Positions 1-8,838 of a stretch of DNA of 64,000 bases are shown here, in pieces. The translations under genes and the position numbers were made by a program. Within the stretch, counting starts at the first letter, position 1, and each line of letters starts with the position of its first letter. Below the pieces are notes generated by a model. That model made no database searches. It was not told the DNA's origin and was given only the letters and a program-made list of their open reading frames with translations. The stretch comes from Heliomarina baculiformis (lineage in GTDB: Bacteria > Pseudomonadota > Alphaproteobacteria > Rhodobacterales > Rhodobacteraceae): NCBI RefSeq assembly GCF_019966545.1, contig NZ_JAIMIC010000003.1, positions 124,001 to 188,000 of the forward strand. Direction: 5' to 3'.

Positions 1-408
1 GGCGACGCCTCGCAATATGCGGGAGCGACCGGGCATGGCGGCTTGCTCGTGATCAAGGGCAATGCCTCGTCGCGCTGCGGCATTTCCATGAAGGGGATCG
101 ACATTGTCGTCGGCGGCAACATCGGCCATATGAGCGCTTTCATGGCGCAAAAGGGCAACCTTGTGGTCCTCGGCGATGCAGGCGACGCGCTCGGCGACAG
201 CCTTTACGAGGCGCGGCTTTTCGTGCGCGGTTCCGTCAAATCGCTTGGCGCGGATTGCGTCGAAAAGGAAATGCGCCCCGAACATCTCGACCTGCTGGCC
301 GATCTGCTGCAGCGCGCCGGGATGGACGCCAAACCCGAAGAGTTCCGACGCTATGGTTCGGCGCGCGAACTCTATCATTTCAAAGTCGACAATGCGGGGG
401 CCTATTGA
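1..408 (+). CDS. mgsB: GXGXG-domain glutamate synthase-like subunit (MgsB/GlxC type), 3' part
   Basis: The gene enters from the left edge and its start is outside the window. The 135 visible residues form the end of a GXGXG domain, the right-handed beta-helix found at the C-terminus of the glutamate synthase large subunit. Gly-rich turns such as GHGGLLVIKGNAS and GGNIGHMSAFMA show this. As a separate protein, such domains are the B subunit of N-methylglutamate synthase, or GlxC in rhizobial clusters. The stop overlaps the start of the next gene by one base (TGATG), so the two are translationally coupled. The FMN subunit and the glutamine synthetase-like ligase that follow support membership of the N-methylglutamate or a related glutamate-synthase-like pathway. 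The family is clear; the substrate (methylamine versus another amine) is inferred. Confidence 0.75.
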   Translation, partial: GDASQYAGATGHGGLLVIKGNASSRCGISMKGIDIVVGGNIGHMSAFMAQKGNLVVLGDAGDALGDSLYEARLFVRGSVKSLGADCVEKEMRPEHLDLLADLLQRAGMDAKPEEFRRYGSARELYHFKVDNAGAY

Positions 409-1739
409 TGAGCGACCAGCACACACCCCGGACCATGCCCCGGCAGTCCTGGACCTTTTCGAACGAGATCAACTCGGAAATCCGCCGCGCGGCGGCCACC
501 GGGATCTATGACATTCGCGGTGGCGGGGCTAAACGGCGCGTGCCGCATTTCGACGACCTGTTGTTCCTTGGTGCCTCAGTCTCGCGCTACCCGCTCGAAG
601 GCTACCGCGAGAAATGCGAAACCTCGGTCACGCTGGGCACGCGCTTTGCCAAGAAACCCATCGAGCTGAAAATCCCGATCACCATTGCGGGCATGTCCTT
701 TGGCGCGCTCTCGGCCAATGCCAAAGAGGCGCTGGGCCGGGGCGCGACCCTTGCGGGCACTTCGACCACCACGGGCGATGGCGGCATGACCGATGAGGAA
801 CGCGGCCATTCCGAGATGCTGGTCTATCAATACCTGCCCAGCCGCTACGGCATGAACCCCGACGACCTGCGCCGCGCCGATGCGATTGAAATCGTCGTGG
901 GTCAGGGCGCCAAGCCCGGCGGCGGCGGCATGCTGCTCGGCCAGAAAATCACCGAGAGGGTGGCCGGAATGCGCGATCTGCCGGTTGGAATCGACCAACG
1001 TTCTTCCTGCCGCCACCCGGACTGGACCGGGCCGGACGATCTCGAAATCAAGATCCTCGAGCTGCGTGAAATCACTGGCTGGGAAAAACCGATCTATGTA
1101 AAGGTCGGCGGCTCGCGCCCCTATTACGACACGGCGCTGGCGATAAAGGCGGGCGCGGATGTGGTGGTTCTTGACGGGATGCAGGGCGGCACCGCCGCGA
1201 CGCAGGACGTGTTCATCGAACATGTGGGCCAGCCCATCCTTGCCTGTATCCGTCCCGCCGTGCAGGCGCTTCAGGATCTGGGCATGCACCGCAAGGTGCA
1301 ACTTGTCGTCTCCGGCGGTATCCGCACCGGGGCCGATGTGGCCAAGGCGCTCGCGCTTGGGGCGGATGCGGTTTCGATCGGCACGGCCGCGCTGATCGCG
1401 ATCGGCGACAATGATCCGAAATGGGAGGCCGAGTATCAGGAACTCGGCTCGACCGCCGGTGCCTATGACGACTGGCACGAAGGCCGCGACCCGGCAGGGA
1501 TCACCACGCAGGACCCGGAACTGATGGCCCGTTTGGACCCTGTCGAGGCCGGTCGCCGTCTGCGCAACTACCTCAATGTGATGACGCTGGAATGCCAGAC
1601 AATCGCGCGCGCCTGCGGCAAGAACCACGTGCACAATCTCGAACCCGAGGATCTCTGCGCCCTCACCATGGAGGCCGCCGCCATGGCACAGATCCCGCTC
1701 GCCGGGACGGACTGGTATCCGGGTAAAAAGGGTTTCTGA
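408..1739 (+). CDS. mgsC: FMN-binding glutamate synthase-like subunit (MgsC/GlxD type)
   Basis: A 443-residue protein corresponding to the FMN-binding central and synthase domains of glutamate synthase. I chose the ATG that overlaps the upstream stop; an earlier in-frame start would run into the previous gene. Family signatures are GMSFGALSANAKEAL (about residue 95), GQGAKPGGGGML (about 170), DGMQGGTAA (about 255) and SGGIRTGADVAKALALGAD (about 300), the last being the phosphate-binding end of the TIM barrel. With the GXGXG subunit it would form a heteromeric enzyme transferring an amino or methylamino group onto a 2-oxoglutarate-derived acceptor. Standalone subunits of this kind are known from N-methylglutamate synthase (MgsABC) and the rhizobial Glx cluster. 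The choice between these rests on context and is not proven. Confidence 0.75.
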   Translation: MSDQHTPRTMPRQSWTFSNEINSEIRRAAATGIYDIRGGGAKRRVPHFDDLLFLGASVSRYPLEGYREKCETSVTLGTRFAKKPIELKIPITIAGMSFGALSANAKEALGRGATLAGTSTTTGDGGMTDEERGHSEMLVYQYLPSRYGMNPDDLRRADAIEIVVGQGAKPGGGGMLLGQKITERVAGMRDLPVGIDQRSSCRHPDWTGPDDLEIKILELREITGWEKPIYVKVGGSRPYYDTALAIKAGADVVVLDGMQGGTAATQDVFIEHVGQPILACIRPAVQALQDLGMHRKVQLVVSGGIRTGADVAKALALGADAVSIGTAALIAIGDNDPKWEAEYQELGSTAGAYDDWHEGRDPAGITTQDPELMARLDPVEAGRRLRNYLNVMTLECQTIARACGKNHVHNLEPEDLCALTMEAAAMAQIPLAGTDWYPGKKGF

Positions 1740-1798
1740 AACATCATGACGGGTGGCGTCAGACCGCCCGCAGCCACCAACAGGGAAAAGGACCGCAA

Positions 1799-3118
1799 AT
1801 GAAGGATCTCGCCAAATTCGCCAAGGACAAGGGCGTCAAGTATTTCATGATCTCCTATACCGACCTGTTCGGGGGGCAGCGGGCCAAGCTGGTCCCGGCG
1901 CAGGCCATCAAGGAGATGCAGAGCGAAGGCGCGGGGTTTGCGGGTTTTGCCACATGGCTCGACATGACCCCGGCCTATCCCGACATGCTGGCGGTGCCCG
2001 ATCCCGAAACCGTGATCCAGCTGCCGTGGAAGCCCGAGGTCGCATGGGTCGCGGCGAATTGCATGATGGAGGGCGAAGAGGTCGCGCAGGCCCCGCGTAA
2101 CGTGCTGCGCAGACTGGTGGCCGAGGCCGCCTCCGAGGGACTGCATGTCAAGACCGGCATCGAGGCGGAGTTTTTTCTGCTGACGCCCGAGGGCACCGAA
2201 ATTTCCGATCCCGCCGATACGGCGGAAAAGCCCTGCTATGACCAGCAGGCGGTGATGCGGCGCTATGACGTGATCTCGGAAATCTGCGACTACATGCTCG
2301 ATCTCGGCTGGGGCCCGTACCAGAACGACCATGAGGACGCGAACGGCCAGTTCGAGATGAACTGGGAGTTTGCCGACGCGCTGGTAACGGCGGACCGGCA
2401 CTCCTTTTTCAAGTTCATGGTGAAATCCGTGGCCGAGAAACACGGGCTGCGCGCCACCTTCATGCCCAAACCCATCGAAGGGCTGACCGGCAATGGCTGC
2501 CACGCCCATATCTCGGTCTGGGATGCCAAGGGCAAAAAGAACGTCTTTGCCACCGAAAAGGGAAGCGGCTCGACCGGAGAGCTTGGCCTCTCCGAACAGG
2601 GCGCACAATTCCTTGGCGGGATCATGAAACACGCAACCGCTATGGCCGCGATCACCAACCCGACGGTGAACAGCTACAAGCGCATCAATGCGCCGCGCAC
2701 CACCTCCGGGGCGACATGGGCGCCCAACAGCGTGACCTGGACCGGCAACAACCGGACCCACATGGTGCGCGTCCCCGGTCCGGGCCGGTTCGAGCTGCGC
2801 CTGCCCGACGGGGCGACCAACCCCTACCTGCTGCAAGCGGTCATCATCGCGGCCGGTCTGTCCGGCGTCCGGACCAAGGCCGATCCCGGCATGCGGCACG
2901 ACATCGACATGTATGCCGAGGGCCACACCGTGACCGACGCGCCGAAACTGCCGCTGAACCTGCTGGATGCGATCCGCGCATTCGATGCGGACGCGGGCCT
3001 GAAGGAAATGCTCGGAGCAGAGTTCTCGGCCTCTTTCATCAAGATGAAACATCAGGAATGGCATTCCTATGTCTCGCACTTCTCGAGCTGGGAGAGGGAC
3101 AATACCCTTGATATCTGA
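1799..3118 (+). CDS. gmaS: Type III glutamine synthetase-like ligase (gamma-glutamylmethylamide synthetase candidate)
   Basis: A 439-residue ATP-dependent ligase of the glutamine synthetase superfamily (GS type III, GlnT/GmaS). It shows the GS beta-grasp N-terminus and the catalytic blocks HEDANGQFEMNW (metal and glutamate site, about residue 180), GNGCHAHIS (about 230), NSYKRINAPRT (about 290) and PGPGRFELRLPDGA (about 325). The start ATG follows a purine-rich AGGGAAAAGGA. GmaS condenses glutamate and methylamine to gamma-glutamylmethylamide, the first step of the N-methylglutamate pathway; GlnT makes glutamine from ammonia. The two cannot be separated by motif. I favour GmaS because Mgs-like subunits precede the gene and purU follows, but an alternative GlnT assignment is realistic. 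It is the last gene of the visible operon. Confidence 0.65.
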   Translation: MKDLAKFAKDKGVKYFMISYTDLFGGQRAKLVPAQAIKEMQSEGAGFAGFATWLDMTPAYPDMLAVPDPETVIQLPWKPEVAWVAANCMMEGEEVAQAPRNVLRRLVAEAASEGLHVKTGIEAEFFLLTPEGTEISDPADTAEKPCYDQQAVMRRYDVISEICDYMLDLGWGPYQNDHEDANGQFEMNWEFADALVTADRHSFFKFMVKSVAEKHGLRATFMPKPIEGLTGNGCHAHISVWDAKGKKNVFATEKGSGSTGELGLSEQGAQFLGGIMKHATAMAAITNPTVNSYKRINAPRTTSGATWAPNSVTWTGNNRTHMVRVPGPGRFELRLPDGATNPYLLQAVIIAAGLSGVRTKADPGMRHDIDMYAEGHTVTDAPKLPLNLLDAIRAFDADAGLKEMLGAEFSASFIKMKHQEWHSYVSHFSSWERDNTLDI

Positions 3119-3138
3119 CCCCAAGGTTGCACCGCCGG

Positions 3139-3168
3139 TGTACGCGGGGGGCGTACAGGGGGTGTACA
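3139..3168. promoter_or_regulatory. Inverted-repeat operator candidate upstream of the XRE-cupin gene
   Basis: A perfect inverted repeat TGTACGC / GCGTACA (7 bp arms, spacer GGGGG) is followed after another GGGGG by a third half-site TGTACA. The site lies 65 bp before the regulator start and 20 bp after the gmaS stop. Three half-sites one helical turn apart are typical of a repressor operator, so autoregulation by the downstream XRE protein is a reasonable inference. Confidence 0.45.
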
Positions 3169-3232
3169 GCTTGTGCACCGATATCATCCCCTGTTTTTCG
3201 ACCTCTCGCGACTGCCGGCGTGGCGCGGAAAA

Positions 3233-3877
3233 ATGAGCGAAGTGGACGACAGGCAGGGTTCGAAACCACTGCGTCAGGACCCTCATGCGGTCGGAGAGAC
3301 GCGCGAGAAGAACCTCGAACTGGCCATCGGCCGCCAGATCCGCGAATTGCGAAAACGCCAGCGCATGACCGGCACGGATCTTGCCGCCAAAACCGGTATT
3401 TCCGTCGGTGCGCTTTCCAAGATCGAAAACGGGCTGATCTCGCCCTCGCTGAATACGCTTCAGGCGTTTTCCCACGCGCTGGGCGTGCCGATCGTGAACC
3501 TGTTCTCTGGCTACGACCAGCCGCGTGGCGCGATGCATGTCAAAGCCGGGCAGGGGGTCGAGATCGAACGACAGGGCAGCCGGGCGGGCCACCAGTACAA
3601 CCTGCTGGGGCATATCGGCGCGACAGATTCTGGCGTGGTCGTCGAACCCTACCTGCTGACCCTCACCAGCAAGAGCGACGTCTTTCCGGTGTTCCAGCAC
3701 GAGGGCATCGAATTCATCTACATGCTCGAAGGCCAGCTCGACTACCGGCACGGCGATCAGCTCTACCGGCTTGAGCCGGGCGACACGCTGCTCTTCGACG
3801 CGGACGCGCCGCACGGGCCGGAAATGCTGCTGGAATTTCCCATCCGCTATCTCTCGGTCATATGCTATCCGCAATGA
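3233..3877 (+). CDS. XRE-family transcriptional regulator with C-terminal cupin
   Basis: A 214-residue regulator. Residues about 25-80 form a helix-turn-helix of the XRE/Cro type (RQIRELRKRQRMTGTDLA followed by KTGISVGALSKIENG). Residues about 125-210 form a cupin barrel (HEGIEFIYMLEG, then a PGDTLLFDADAPH turn) that probably binds a small effector. I chose the ATG at 3233, preceded by GGCGCGGAAAA, over an upstream start because the latter would run through the inverted-repeat region. Regulators of this architecture often control amine and amino-acid catabolic operons, so it probably senses an intermediate of the methylated-amine/glutamate pathway next door. The effector is not visible from sequence. 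Confidence 0.8.
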   Translation: MSEVDDRQGSKPLRQDPHAVGETREKNLELAIGRQIRELRKRQRMTGTDLAAKTGISVGALSKIENGLISPSLNTLQAFSHALGVPIVNLFSGYDQPRGAMHVKAGQGVEIERQGSRAGHQYNLLGHIGATDSGVVVEPYLLTLTSKSDVFPVFQHEGIEFIYMLEGQLDYRHGDQLYRLEPGDTLLFDADAPHGPEMLLEFPIRYLSVICYPQ

Positions 3878-4169
3878 CCGCCGCAGCGCGAGTCACTTGG
3901 CGGACTGAAAACCCCTCCCAAAATCGCCCCAAAGCCCGCCCGATGAGCCTCGCGGCGATGCTTTTTCGGTCAAGCCTGCTTGGCTTTCGCGTCGTTCTCG
4001 CGCGATAGGGTGACGCTTTTGCCGAAGCGTGTAAAATAAGCGCTAAACGGGTGTTTTACGGCGTTTTCTTTTCCTTGACCGATGCCTTTCTTCGCGCCAA
4101 CACATGCGCCAGCCATCGGTTTGAACCCTCCCGCAAAGCCCGTCAGGGCCGGATCCAAGGAATACCAGA

Positions 4170-5054
4170 ATGAACGACTACATCCTGACCGTCCACTGCC
4201 CCACCCGACGCGGCATCGTTGCCGAGATCTCGACCTATCTTGCGGAGAAGGGATGCAATATCCGCGACCTGCATCAGTTCGATGACACCGAGACCGGGCA
4301 TTTCTTTTCGCGCATCAGCTTTGACAGCGAAACCGGCACCACAATCGACGCGCTGCGCGAAGGGTTCGGCCCGATCGCCGAAACATTCGGAATGACCTGG
4401 GATTTCCACGACCCGGCCAAGAAGATGAAGGTCGTGCTGATGGTCTCGCGTTTCGGCCACTGTCTGAACGATCTTCTCTACCGCTGGCGCATCGGCGCGC
4501 TGCCGGTCGAGATCGTCGCGGTGATTTCGAACCATCTCGATTACCAGAAGGTCGTGGTGAACCACGACATCCCTTTCCACCACATCAAGGTGACCAAGGA
4601 GAACAAGGCCGAGGCCGAAGCACGCCTGCTGGGCGTGGTCGAAGACACCGACGCCGATCTCGTGGTGCTTGCCCGTTACATGCAGATCCTGTCAGATTCC
4701 CTGTGCCAGAAGATGTCAGGGCGGATCATCAACATCCACCACTCCTTCCTGCCCAGCTTCAAGGGCGCGAACCCCTACAAGCAGGCTTTCGAGCGCGGCG
4801 TTAAGCTTATCGGCGCAACCTCGCATTATGTTACGGCGGACCTCGACGAAGGCCCGATCATCGAACAGGATACCGTGCGCGTCACGCACGCCCAGTCTGC
4901 CGATGATTACGTCAGCCTTGGGCGCGATGTGGAAAGCCAGGTGCTGGCGCGGGCGATCCACGCCCATATCCACCATCGCGTCTTCCTGAACGGCACAAAG
5001 ACGATTGTCTTCCCGGCAAGCCCCGGTTCCTACGCGTCCGAACGGATGGGCTGA
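4170..5054 (+). CDS. purU: Formyltetrahydrofolate deformylase PurU
   Basis: A 294-residue enzyme hydrolysing 10-formyl-tetrahydrofolate to formate and tetrahydrofolate. The N-terminal 80 residues are an ACT regulatory domain (LTVHCPTRRGIVAEISTYL). The C-terminal formyltransferase-type domain has VISNHLDYQ, the catalytic INIHHSFLPSFKGA loop, and HYVTADLDEGPIIEQD with the catalytic Asp. Length matches the family. In methylotrophic and methylamine-using bacteria PurU completes tetrahydrofolate-linked oxidation of C1 units to formate, which fits the Mgs/GmaS-like genes upstream. It is separated from the regulator by 292 bp in which I see no gene, only a short weak GTAAAA...TTTTAC inverted repeat around 4031-4059, so it probably has its own promoter. 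The ATG follows ATCCAAGG. Confidence 0.93.
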   Translation: MNDYILTVHCPTRRGIVAEISTYLAEKGCNIRDLHQFDDTETGHFFSRISFDSETGTTIDALREGFGPIAETFGMTWDFHDPAKKMKVVLMVSRFGHCLNDLLYRWRIGALPVEIVAVISNHLDYQKVVVNHDIPFHHIKVTKENKAEAEARLLGVVEDTDADLVVLARYMQILSDSLCQKMSGRIINIHHSFLPSFKGANPYKQAFERGVKLIGATSHYVTADLDEGPIIEQDTVRVTHAQSADDYVSLGRDVESQVLARAIHAHIHHRVFLNGTKTIVFPASPGSYASERMG

Positions 5055-5069
5055 TCACGACGTTTGACA

Positions 5070-5144
5070 GCGATCACAGTTAGTTATCTGTGGTCGTTGG
5101 GGCATGCCCTCCCGAATGGTTTCCGGCGCCAGTCATCTGGCGCC
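5070..5144 (+). terminator. Two successive hairpins after purU
   Basis: The first hairpin (5070-5097) has a 10-bp stem with two G-U pairs around an 8-nt loop. The second (5125-5144) is a perfect GGCGCCAG/CTGGCGCC stem with a TCAT loop, followed by a short T-rich stretch (ACTCATTTTCCC). Together they probably end the purU transcript; the T-run is too short to be fully sure. Confidence 0.55.
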
Positions 5145-5711
5145 GCACTCATTTTCCCATTTCAAGTTTCGCGCAGGGGATGAGTTGTATCGCTAAGACG
5201 ACCTGAGGTGCGCCCCTATGCTGGGCGAAGAAGGTTAAGGCCCTATCTGGGAAAGTTCTCTTGCCTGATCAGATACGGATGTTCTGCCGCTAAGCTGCGG
5301 TCATCTCCAACAATTCTTTCAGCGACAAATGAATTGATTTTACGGGCAAGTTTTATTAACAAAGAAAACACTTACTTTGTACCAATAGAATTTCTGACGA
5401 CTTTTGACTTCCTGAACACATTTACCGAATAGCATTTCGCTGACTTCAATAAATTACCGAGATGTGGCTCAGAACAGACAGGCCCCACTCTCATTTACTG
5501 GCCCCAGGATGACGACATAGTGCGCCGGACTCAGCGGGAAGATTCGTTCTCAGATGCGCTAAAACATGTTAGATTGCATAATAAATAGACAGACAGGCCC
5601 GGTTTCTTCGAATTTTGGGAACACATGGGGCCTGTATATGCTGCATGTCGCAATTCTGACGATAAGAGAACGGATAAGGTCAGTTGAGGGGCTTCAATTG
5701 TGAGGCAAGTA
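5145..5711. other. AT-rich non-coding region before the exopolysaccharide locus
   Basis: I see no convincing gene here. A 74-codon open frame (5208-5432) has no ribosome-binding site and an unlikely composition. The stretch is clearly richer in A and T than the flanking genes and probably holds the promoter of the sulfotransferase gene that follows. No confident -35/-10 pair could be picked. Confidence 0.5.
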
Positions 5712-6560
5712 ATGATCGACATTACCGCAGACCCGGCCAGTCTTGACGCAAACCGCGTCCTCGATACGCGCACCTCGCTGAACCGCAATGGCCTCTCCCG
5801 CCTGCAGAACGGTCTCGACAAGTTCATGGGGCTCGGGCGTAATCATTTCTGCCTCGACGTGAACCGCAAGAAAATCGGGTATTGCTACATCCGGAAAAAC
5901 GGCTGTTCGAGCTTCAAGAAGATGTTTCTTGAACAGTCGCCACATGGCTATGACCCGGCAAGCCAGAAGCGCCCGATCGATTTCATCCGTATGAACCATT
6001 TGATGGAGGACAGTGATTTCGCGACATGCGATCATGTGGTCCTGGTTTATCGCGATCCGGTCAAACGGATGCTTTCGCTATTCCGAAACAAGTTCATCCT
6101 GTGCAGCGGTGCCGACGATCTCTTCGCCAATTACGAACGAGTGACCGGGACTGCGCCTCTCGATGCGAGTTTCCGCAGTTTTGTAATGGATTACCTGCAT
6201 CAGCCGTGGGCGGCGCTGGACCGGCATGCGCTACCGCAGCGCTATCATCTGAGACGGGCGGTCTATACCGATGTTATGCCGGTGGAAAAGATCTACAACC
6301 GGATGATCGGGGTAGTCGGTCAGTCGATGGCCGACAAGTATTTCCGCAGACCGGTGAACCGTACCTCTGATGTCGAGCGCGTGGAAATGGAGGGGGCTGA
6401 CGTCATGCCGGTAGAGGCGTTGCGCGAGCATTATGCGCAAAGGCATGTCTTACCGGATGATGCCAGCTTGCTGGGTGAGAATCTTAGTGAAGTTCTGAAG
6501 GATCGGTACCAGATGGATTTCGAGTTTATCGCCCGTTTTGAAACGCAATCGGTACAGTAG
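5712..6560 (+). CDS. Sulfotransferase family protein
   Basis: About 282 residues, a cytoplasmic PAPS-dependent sulfotransferase of the carbohydrate type. The 5'-phosphosulfate-binding loop is YCYIRKNGCSSFKKMFL (about residue 60) and the 3'-phosphate-binding strand is HVVLVYRDPVKRMLSLFRNKF without its last residue (about 110-130), with the conserved Arg-Asp-Pro. I chose the ATG at 5712, 4-9 bases after GAGG, over a GTG 12 bases upstream. It is the first gene of a rightward run with two glycosyltransferases, which suggests that a sugar residue made or transferred by this locus is sulfated. The acceptor cannot be told from sequence. Confidence 0.75.
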   Translation: MIDITADPASLDANRVLDTRTSLNRNGLSRLQNGLDKFMGLGRNHFCLDVNRKKIGYCYIRKNGCSSFKKMFLEQSPHGYDPASQKRPIDFIRMNHLMEDSDFATCDHVVLVYRDPVKRMLSLFRNKFILCSGADDLFANYERVTGTAPLDASFRSFVMDYLHQPWAALDRHALPQRYHLRRAVYTDVMPVEKIYNRMIGVVGQSMADKYFRRPVNRTSDVERVEMEGADVMPVEALREHYAQRHVLPDDASLLGENLSEVLKDRYQMDFEFIARFETQSVQ

Positions 6561-6575
6561 GAATGGGCACGCGCG

Positions 6576-7568
6576 GTGGCTGATAAATGGAACAGCGTCG
6601 GGCAGAAAAGCGGTGATAAACCCGGCCTCCCGACCGTTTCGGTTGTCATTGCAGCTTATAATGCCTCTGCGTGGCTCAAACACTCGGTCGACAGTGCATT
6701 GTCGCAAGAAGGTGTCGAGGTCGACGTCCTGATCGCGGACGATCAATCTACGGACGATACATTCGACGTGGCCAAGAAGCTTGCCGAACGCGACCCGCGG
6801 GTGACTGCCATTAGATGCGCGGAAAATGGCGGCCCCGGGGCGGCGCGTAATACCGCTTTGAACGTGTCCAAAGGGCAATGGGTCGCCGTACTGGATTCAG
6901 ATGACCGGTATGCGCCGGACAGGCTGGCCATGCTTTGTGACGAGGCGGAAAAGCAGGCCGTCGATATCATACTGGATGATTTCATCGCGCAGGATGAAAA
7001 CGGCGTGCCGCTGGATGAGCGCAGCCTAAGCGATATCTGGGGCCCCGGTGCAATGACCCTCGCGGACTGGATCGGGTTGAACCGGGTCGCTCATGGAGAA
7101 GTCAGCTTTGGCTATGCCAAGCCGGTTATAAAGCGCGACTTCATCGAAGCGCATTCCCTGCGGTATGATGAGAGCCTGAGAAACGGCGAGGATTTCCACC
7201 TTGTCCTTGCCGCCATGATCTCGGGCGCAAGGGTGTGGTTTTCGGCGACACCCGGCTATTACTATACGCGGCGCATGGGGTCGGTATCGCGCCGCGCGCA
7301 GGACGATCATTTGCGCGCGCTTCTGGTCGCGGACCGGGCAGCGGAGGTCCGGTTGAATGCCATGGGCGAAAGCGAAGTCCTTGCATTCATGCGTGAGCGG
7401 CGCCGCAATCTCGAAAGCCTGATGACAAGCGAGCGGGTTTTTGGCGCGATCAAGGCGGCAAATGCGGCCACGGTGTTCAGCGAATTGATGCGAAACCCGC
7501 GCGCCACGCCCCGGATTTTCAGTCACGCACGAGAGGCAGTTACCAAACGCTTGCCGCGATGGCTGTAA
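6576..7568 (+). CDS. Family 2 glycosyltransferase
   Basis: A 330-residue GT-A glycosyltransferase. The N-terminus carries VSVVIAAYNASAWLKHSV and the nucleotide-sugar/metal motif DSDDRYAPDRL (about residue 105). Further on is the acceptor-side NGEDFHLVLAAM (about 205) with the ED pair expected for inverting GT2 enzymes. The gene starts with GTG, as no in-frame ATG precedes the GT-A core. It resembles the GT2 encoded at 42458-43417 in overall layout (RYDESLRNGED versus RYAEGMRLAED), so the two are probably paralogues lying at opposite ends of the polysaccharide locus, ExoU/ExoO-like in type. It probably adds one sugar of the repeat unit on the cytoplasmic face. Confidence 0.85.
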   Translation: MADKWNSVGQKSGDKPGLPTVSVVIAAYNASAWLKHSVDSALSQEGVEVDVLIADDQSTDDTFDVAKKLAERDPRVTAIRCAENGGPGAARNTALNVSKGQWVAVLDSDDRYAPDRLAMLCDEAEKQAVDIILDDFIAQDENGVPLDERSLSDIWGPGAMTLADWIGLNRVAHGEVSFGYAKPVIKRDFIEAHSLRYDESLRNGEDFHLVLAAMISGARVWFSATPGYYYTRRMGSVSRRAQDDHLRALLVADRAAEVRLNAMGESEVLAFMRERRRNLESLMTSERVFGAIKAANAATVFSELMRNPRATPRIFSHAREAVTKRLPRWL

Positions 7569-7572
7569 AGCG

Positions 7573-8838
7573 ATGGATGGCACCATTCAGAACCTGGCAA
7601 GAGAAGGCCGTGGCGTGCTCATCGTGGCGCGCCGTCTGGATACGATGCAATCCGGCAGCAGCCAATATATCTATGGCTATCTGAAGCTTTGTCGCGATGC
7701 CGGCCTGTCGACAAGGCTGGTATTTGCCCCAAGGCGCTCTTTCGGAAACCTTGCATGGGCGCGGGTCCACCGCGATTTCGCAGACGTCGTGGACGATATC
7801 GTCTGGCCGCAAGCCGCGCGGTTTGGCGATCTGTTTGTTTCGACTTCGCCCAAGGTATGGGGAAGGTTTCTGCGTCGCGCCCTTTTTGAGATGCGCCGCC
7901 GGTTGTCTTCGGATGCGAGTGAAAGGGTGCCGAGCCTGTTGGGGAAAGAACTGAGCGAGGACGAAGCGCAAGAGCTCATGGATCTGCTTGCGCCGTTGCG
8001 GGCAACTATCGTGACCGCGGAATACAGCAGTCTCGGCCCGCTATTGTCCGGCGCAGGAGATGCCTTTCGCGTCGTGTTCCTGCACGACCTGTTTTCCCTG
8101 AGAGCTGAAAGTTTCCTGTCGAGCGGGGGTCAGCCCGATCATCACGTGATTACGATGGAAGAAGAGGTTAACCGCTGTCGCGCGGCCGATCTTCTGATCC
8201 ACGCGAGTTGCAGTGAATATACCGCGATGAAGGCCGTGTTTCCGCAGGTCGAGCACGTATGGATGCGCCCCACCGTGAATGTCCGGGACTTCGACGTGAG
8301 CGGCGGCGGAGAGCCACACGCGGTATTCATGGGATCGCTTCACCAGGGCAATATCGCGGCGCTCGATTTCCTGCGGCGGAAAGTCTGGCCGCTGGTGCGG
8401 GCACAGAAACCGGAAGCCAGAATGCACATCGTCGGTACGGTCGCCTCGCTCGTTGATCCCGAAGAGGCGGAACGCGAAGGTCTGGTGTTGGTCGGGCCAG
8501 TCGATGATCTGTCAGAAATTGGTGGAGAGAATGCCATCGGTCTGGCGCCCATGGATCTCGGCAGTGGCATACCGATTAAGATCGTCGACTACCTTGCGCT
8601 CAGGATGCCAGTGGTTGCCACGTCAGGCGCGTTGGCGTCCTTTGGCGGCGCGCTGGATGGATTACTGCTTGAGCCCGAGGATCTTCAGGGGTGCGCGGCG
8701 GCAATCCTGGAACTGCTCGACGACGAAGACCTTCGCAGAAGGCTGTCGCAAGGCGCCTCGGCGGTACGTGCACGTCTGTCGAACGAGCCGCTGATCGAGT
8801 CGCTAGGCCCGGCGCTGACGCTAGTTAGCGACAGATAA
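7573..8838 (+). CDS. GT4-like (GT-B fold) glycosyltransferase
   Basis: A 421-residue protein with two Rossmann halves. The N-terminal half starts GVLIVARRLDTMQSGSSQYIYG. The C-terminal half has HAVFMGSLHQGNIAALDFL and a donor-binding region IGLAPMDLGSGIPIKIVDYL followed by MPVVATSGAL, typical of GT1/GT4 retaining enzymes. The gene starts 5 bases after the preceding stop, so the sulfotransferase, GT2 and GT4 genes form an operon. No membrane segments are seen. It would add a sugar to the lipid-linked repeat unit; donor and linkage are unknown. Confidence 0.82.
   Translation: MDGTIQNLAREGRGVLIVARRLDTMQSGSSQYIYGYLKLCRDAGLSTRLVFAPRRSFGNLAWARVHRDFADVVDDIVWPQAARFGDLFVSTSPKVWGRFLRRALFEMRRRLSSDASERVPSLLGKELSEDEAQELMDLLAPLRATIVTAEYSSLGPLLSGAGDAFRVVFLHDLFSLRAESFLSSGGQPDHHVITMEEEVNRCRAADLLIHASCSEYTAMKAVFPQVEHVWMRPTVNVRDFDVSGGGEPHAVFMGSLHQGNIAALDFLRRKVWPLVRAQKPEARMHIVGTVASLVDPEEAEREGLVLVGPVDDLSEIGGENAIGLAPMDLGSGIPIKIVDYLALRMPVVATSGALASFGGALDGLLLEPEDLQGCAAAILELLDDEDLRRRLSQGASAVRARLSNEPLIESLGPALTLVSDR

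Noticed and set aside
1568-3874. Long open frame on the - strand opposite the gmaS-like and regulator genes
   Set aside because: It is antisense to well-supported genes and has no family motifs; high third-position GC leaves the opposite frame open.
5208-5432. 74-codon open frame in the AT-rich region after purU
   Set aside because: No ribosome-binding site, unusual composition and no recognisable fold; more likely chance.
5475-5606. Repeated GACAGGCCC words before the first sulfotransferase gene
   Set aside because: Only nine bases repeated twice without symmetry; not beyond chance in this length.
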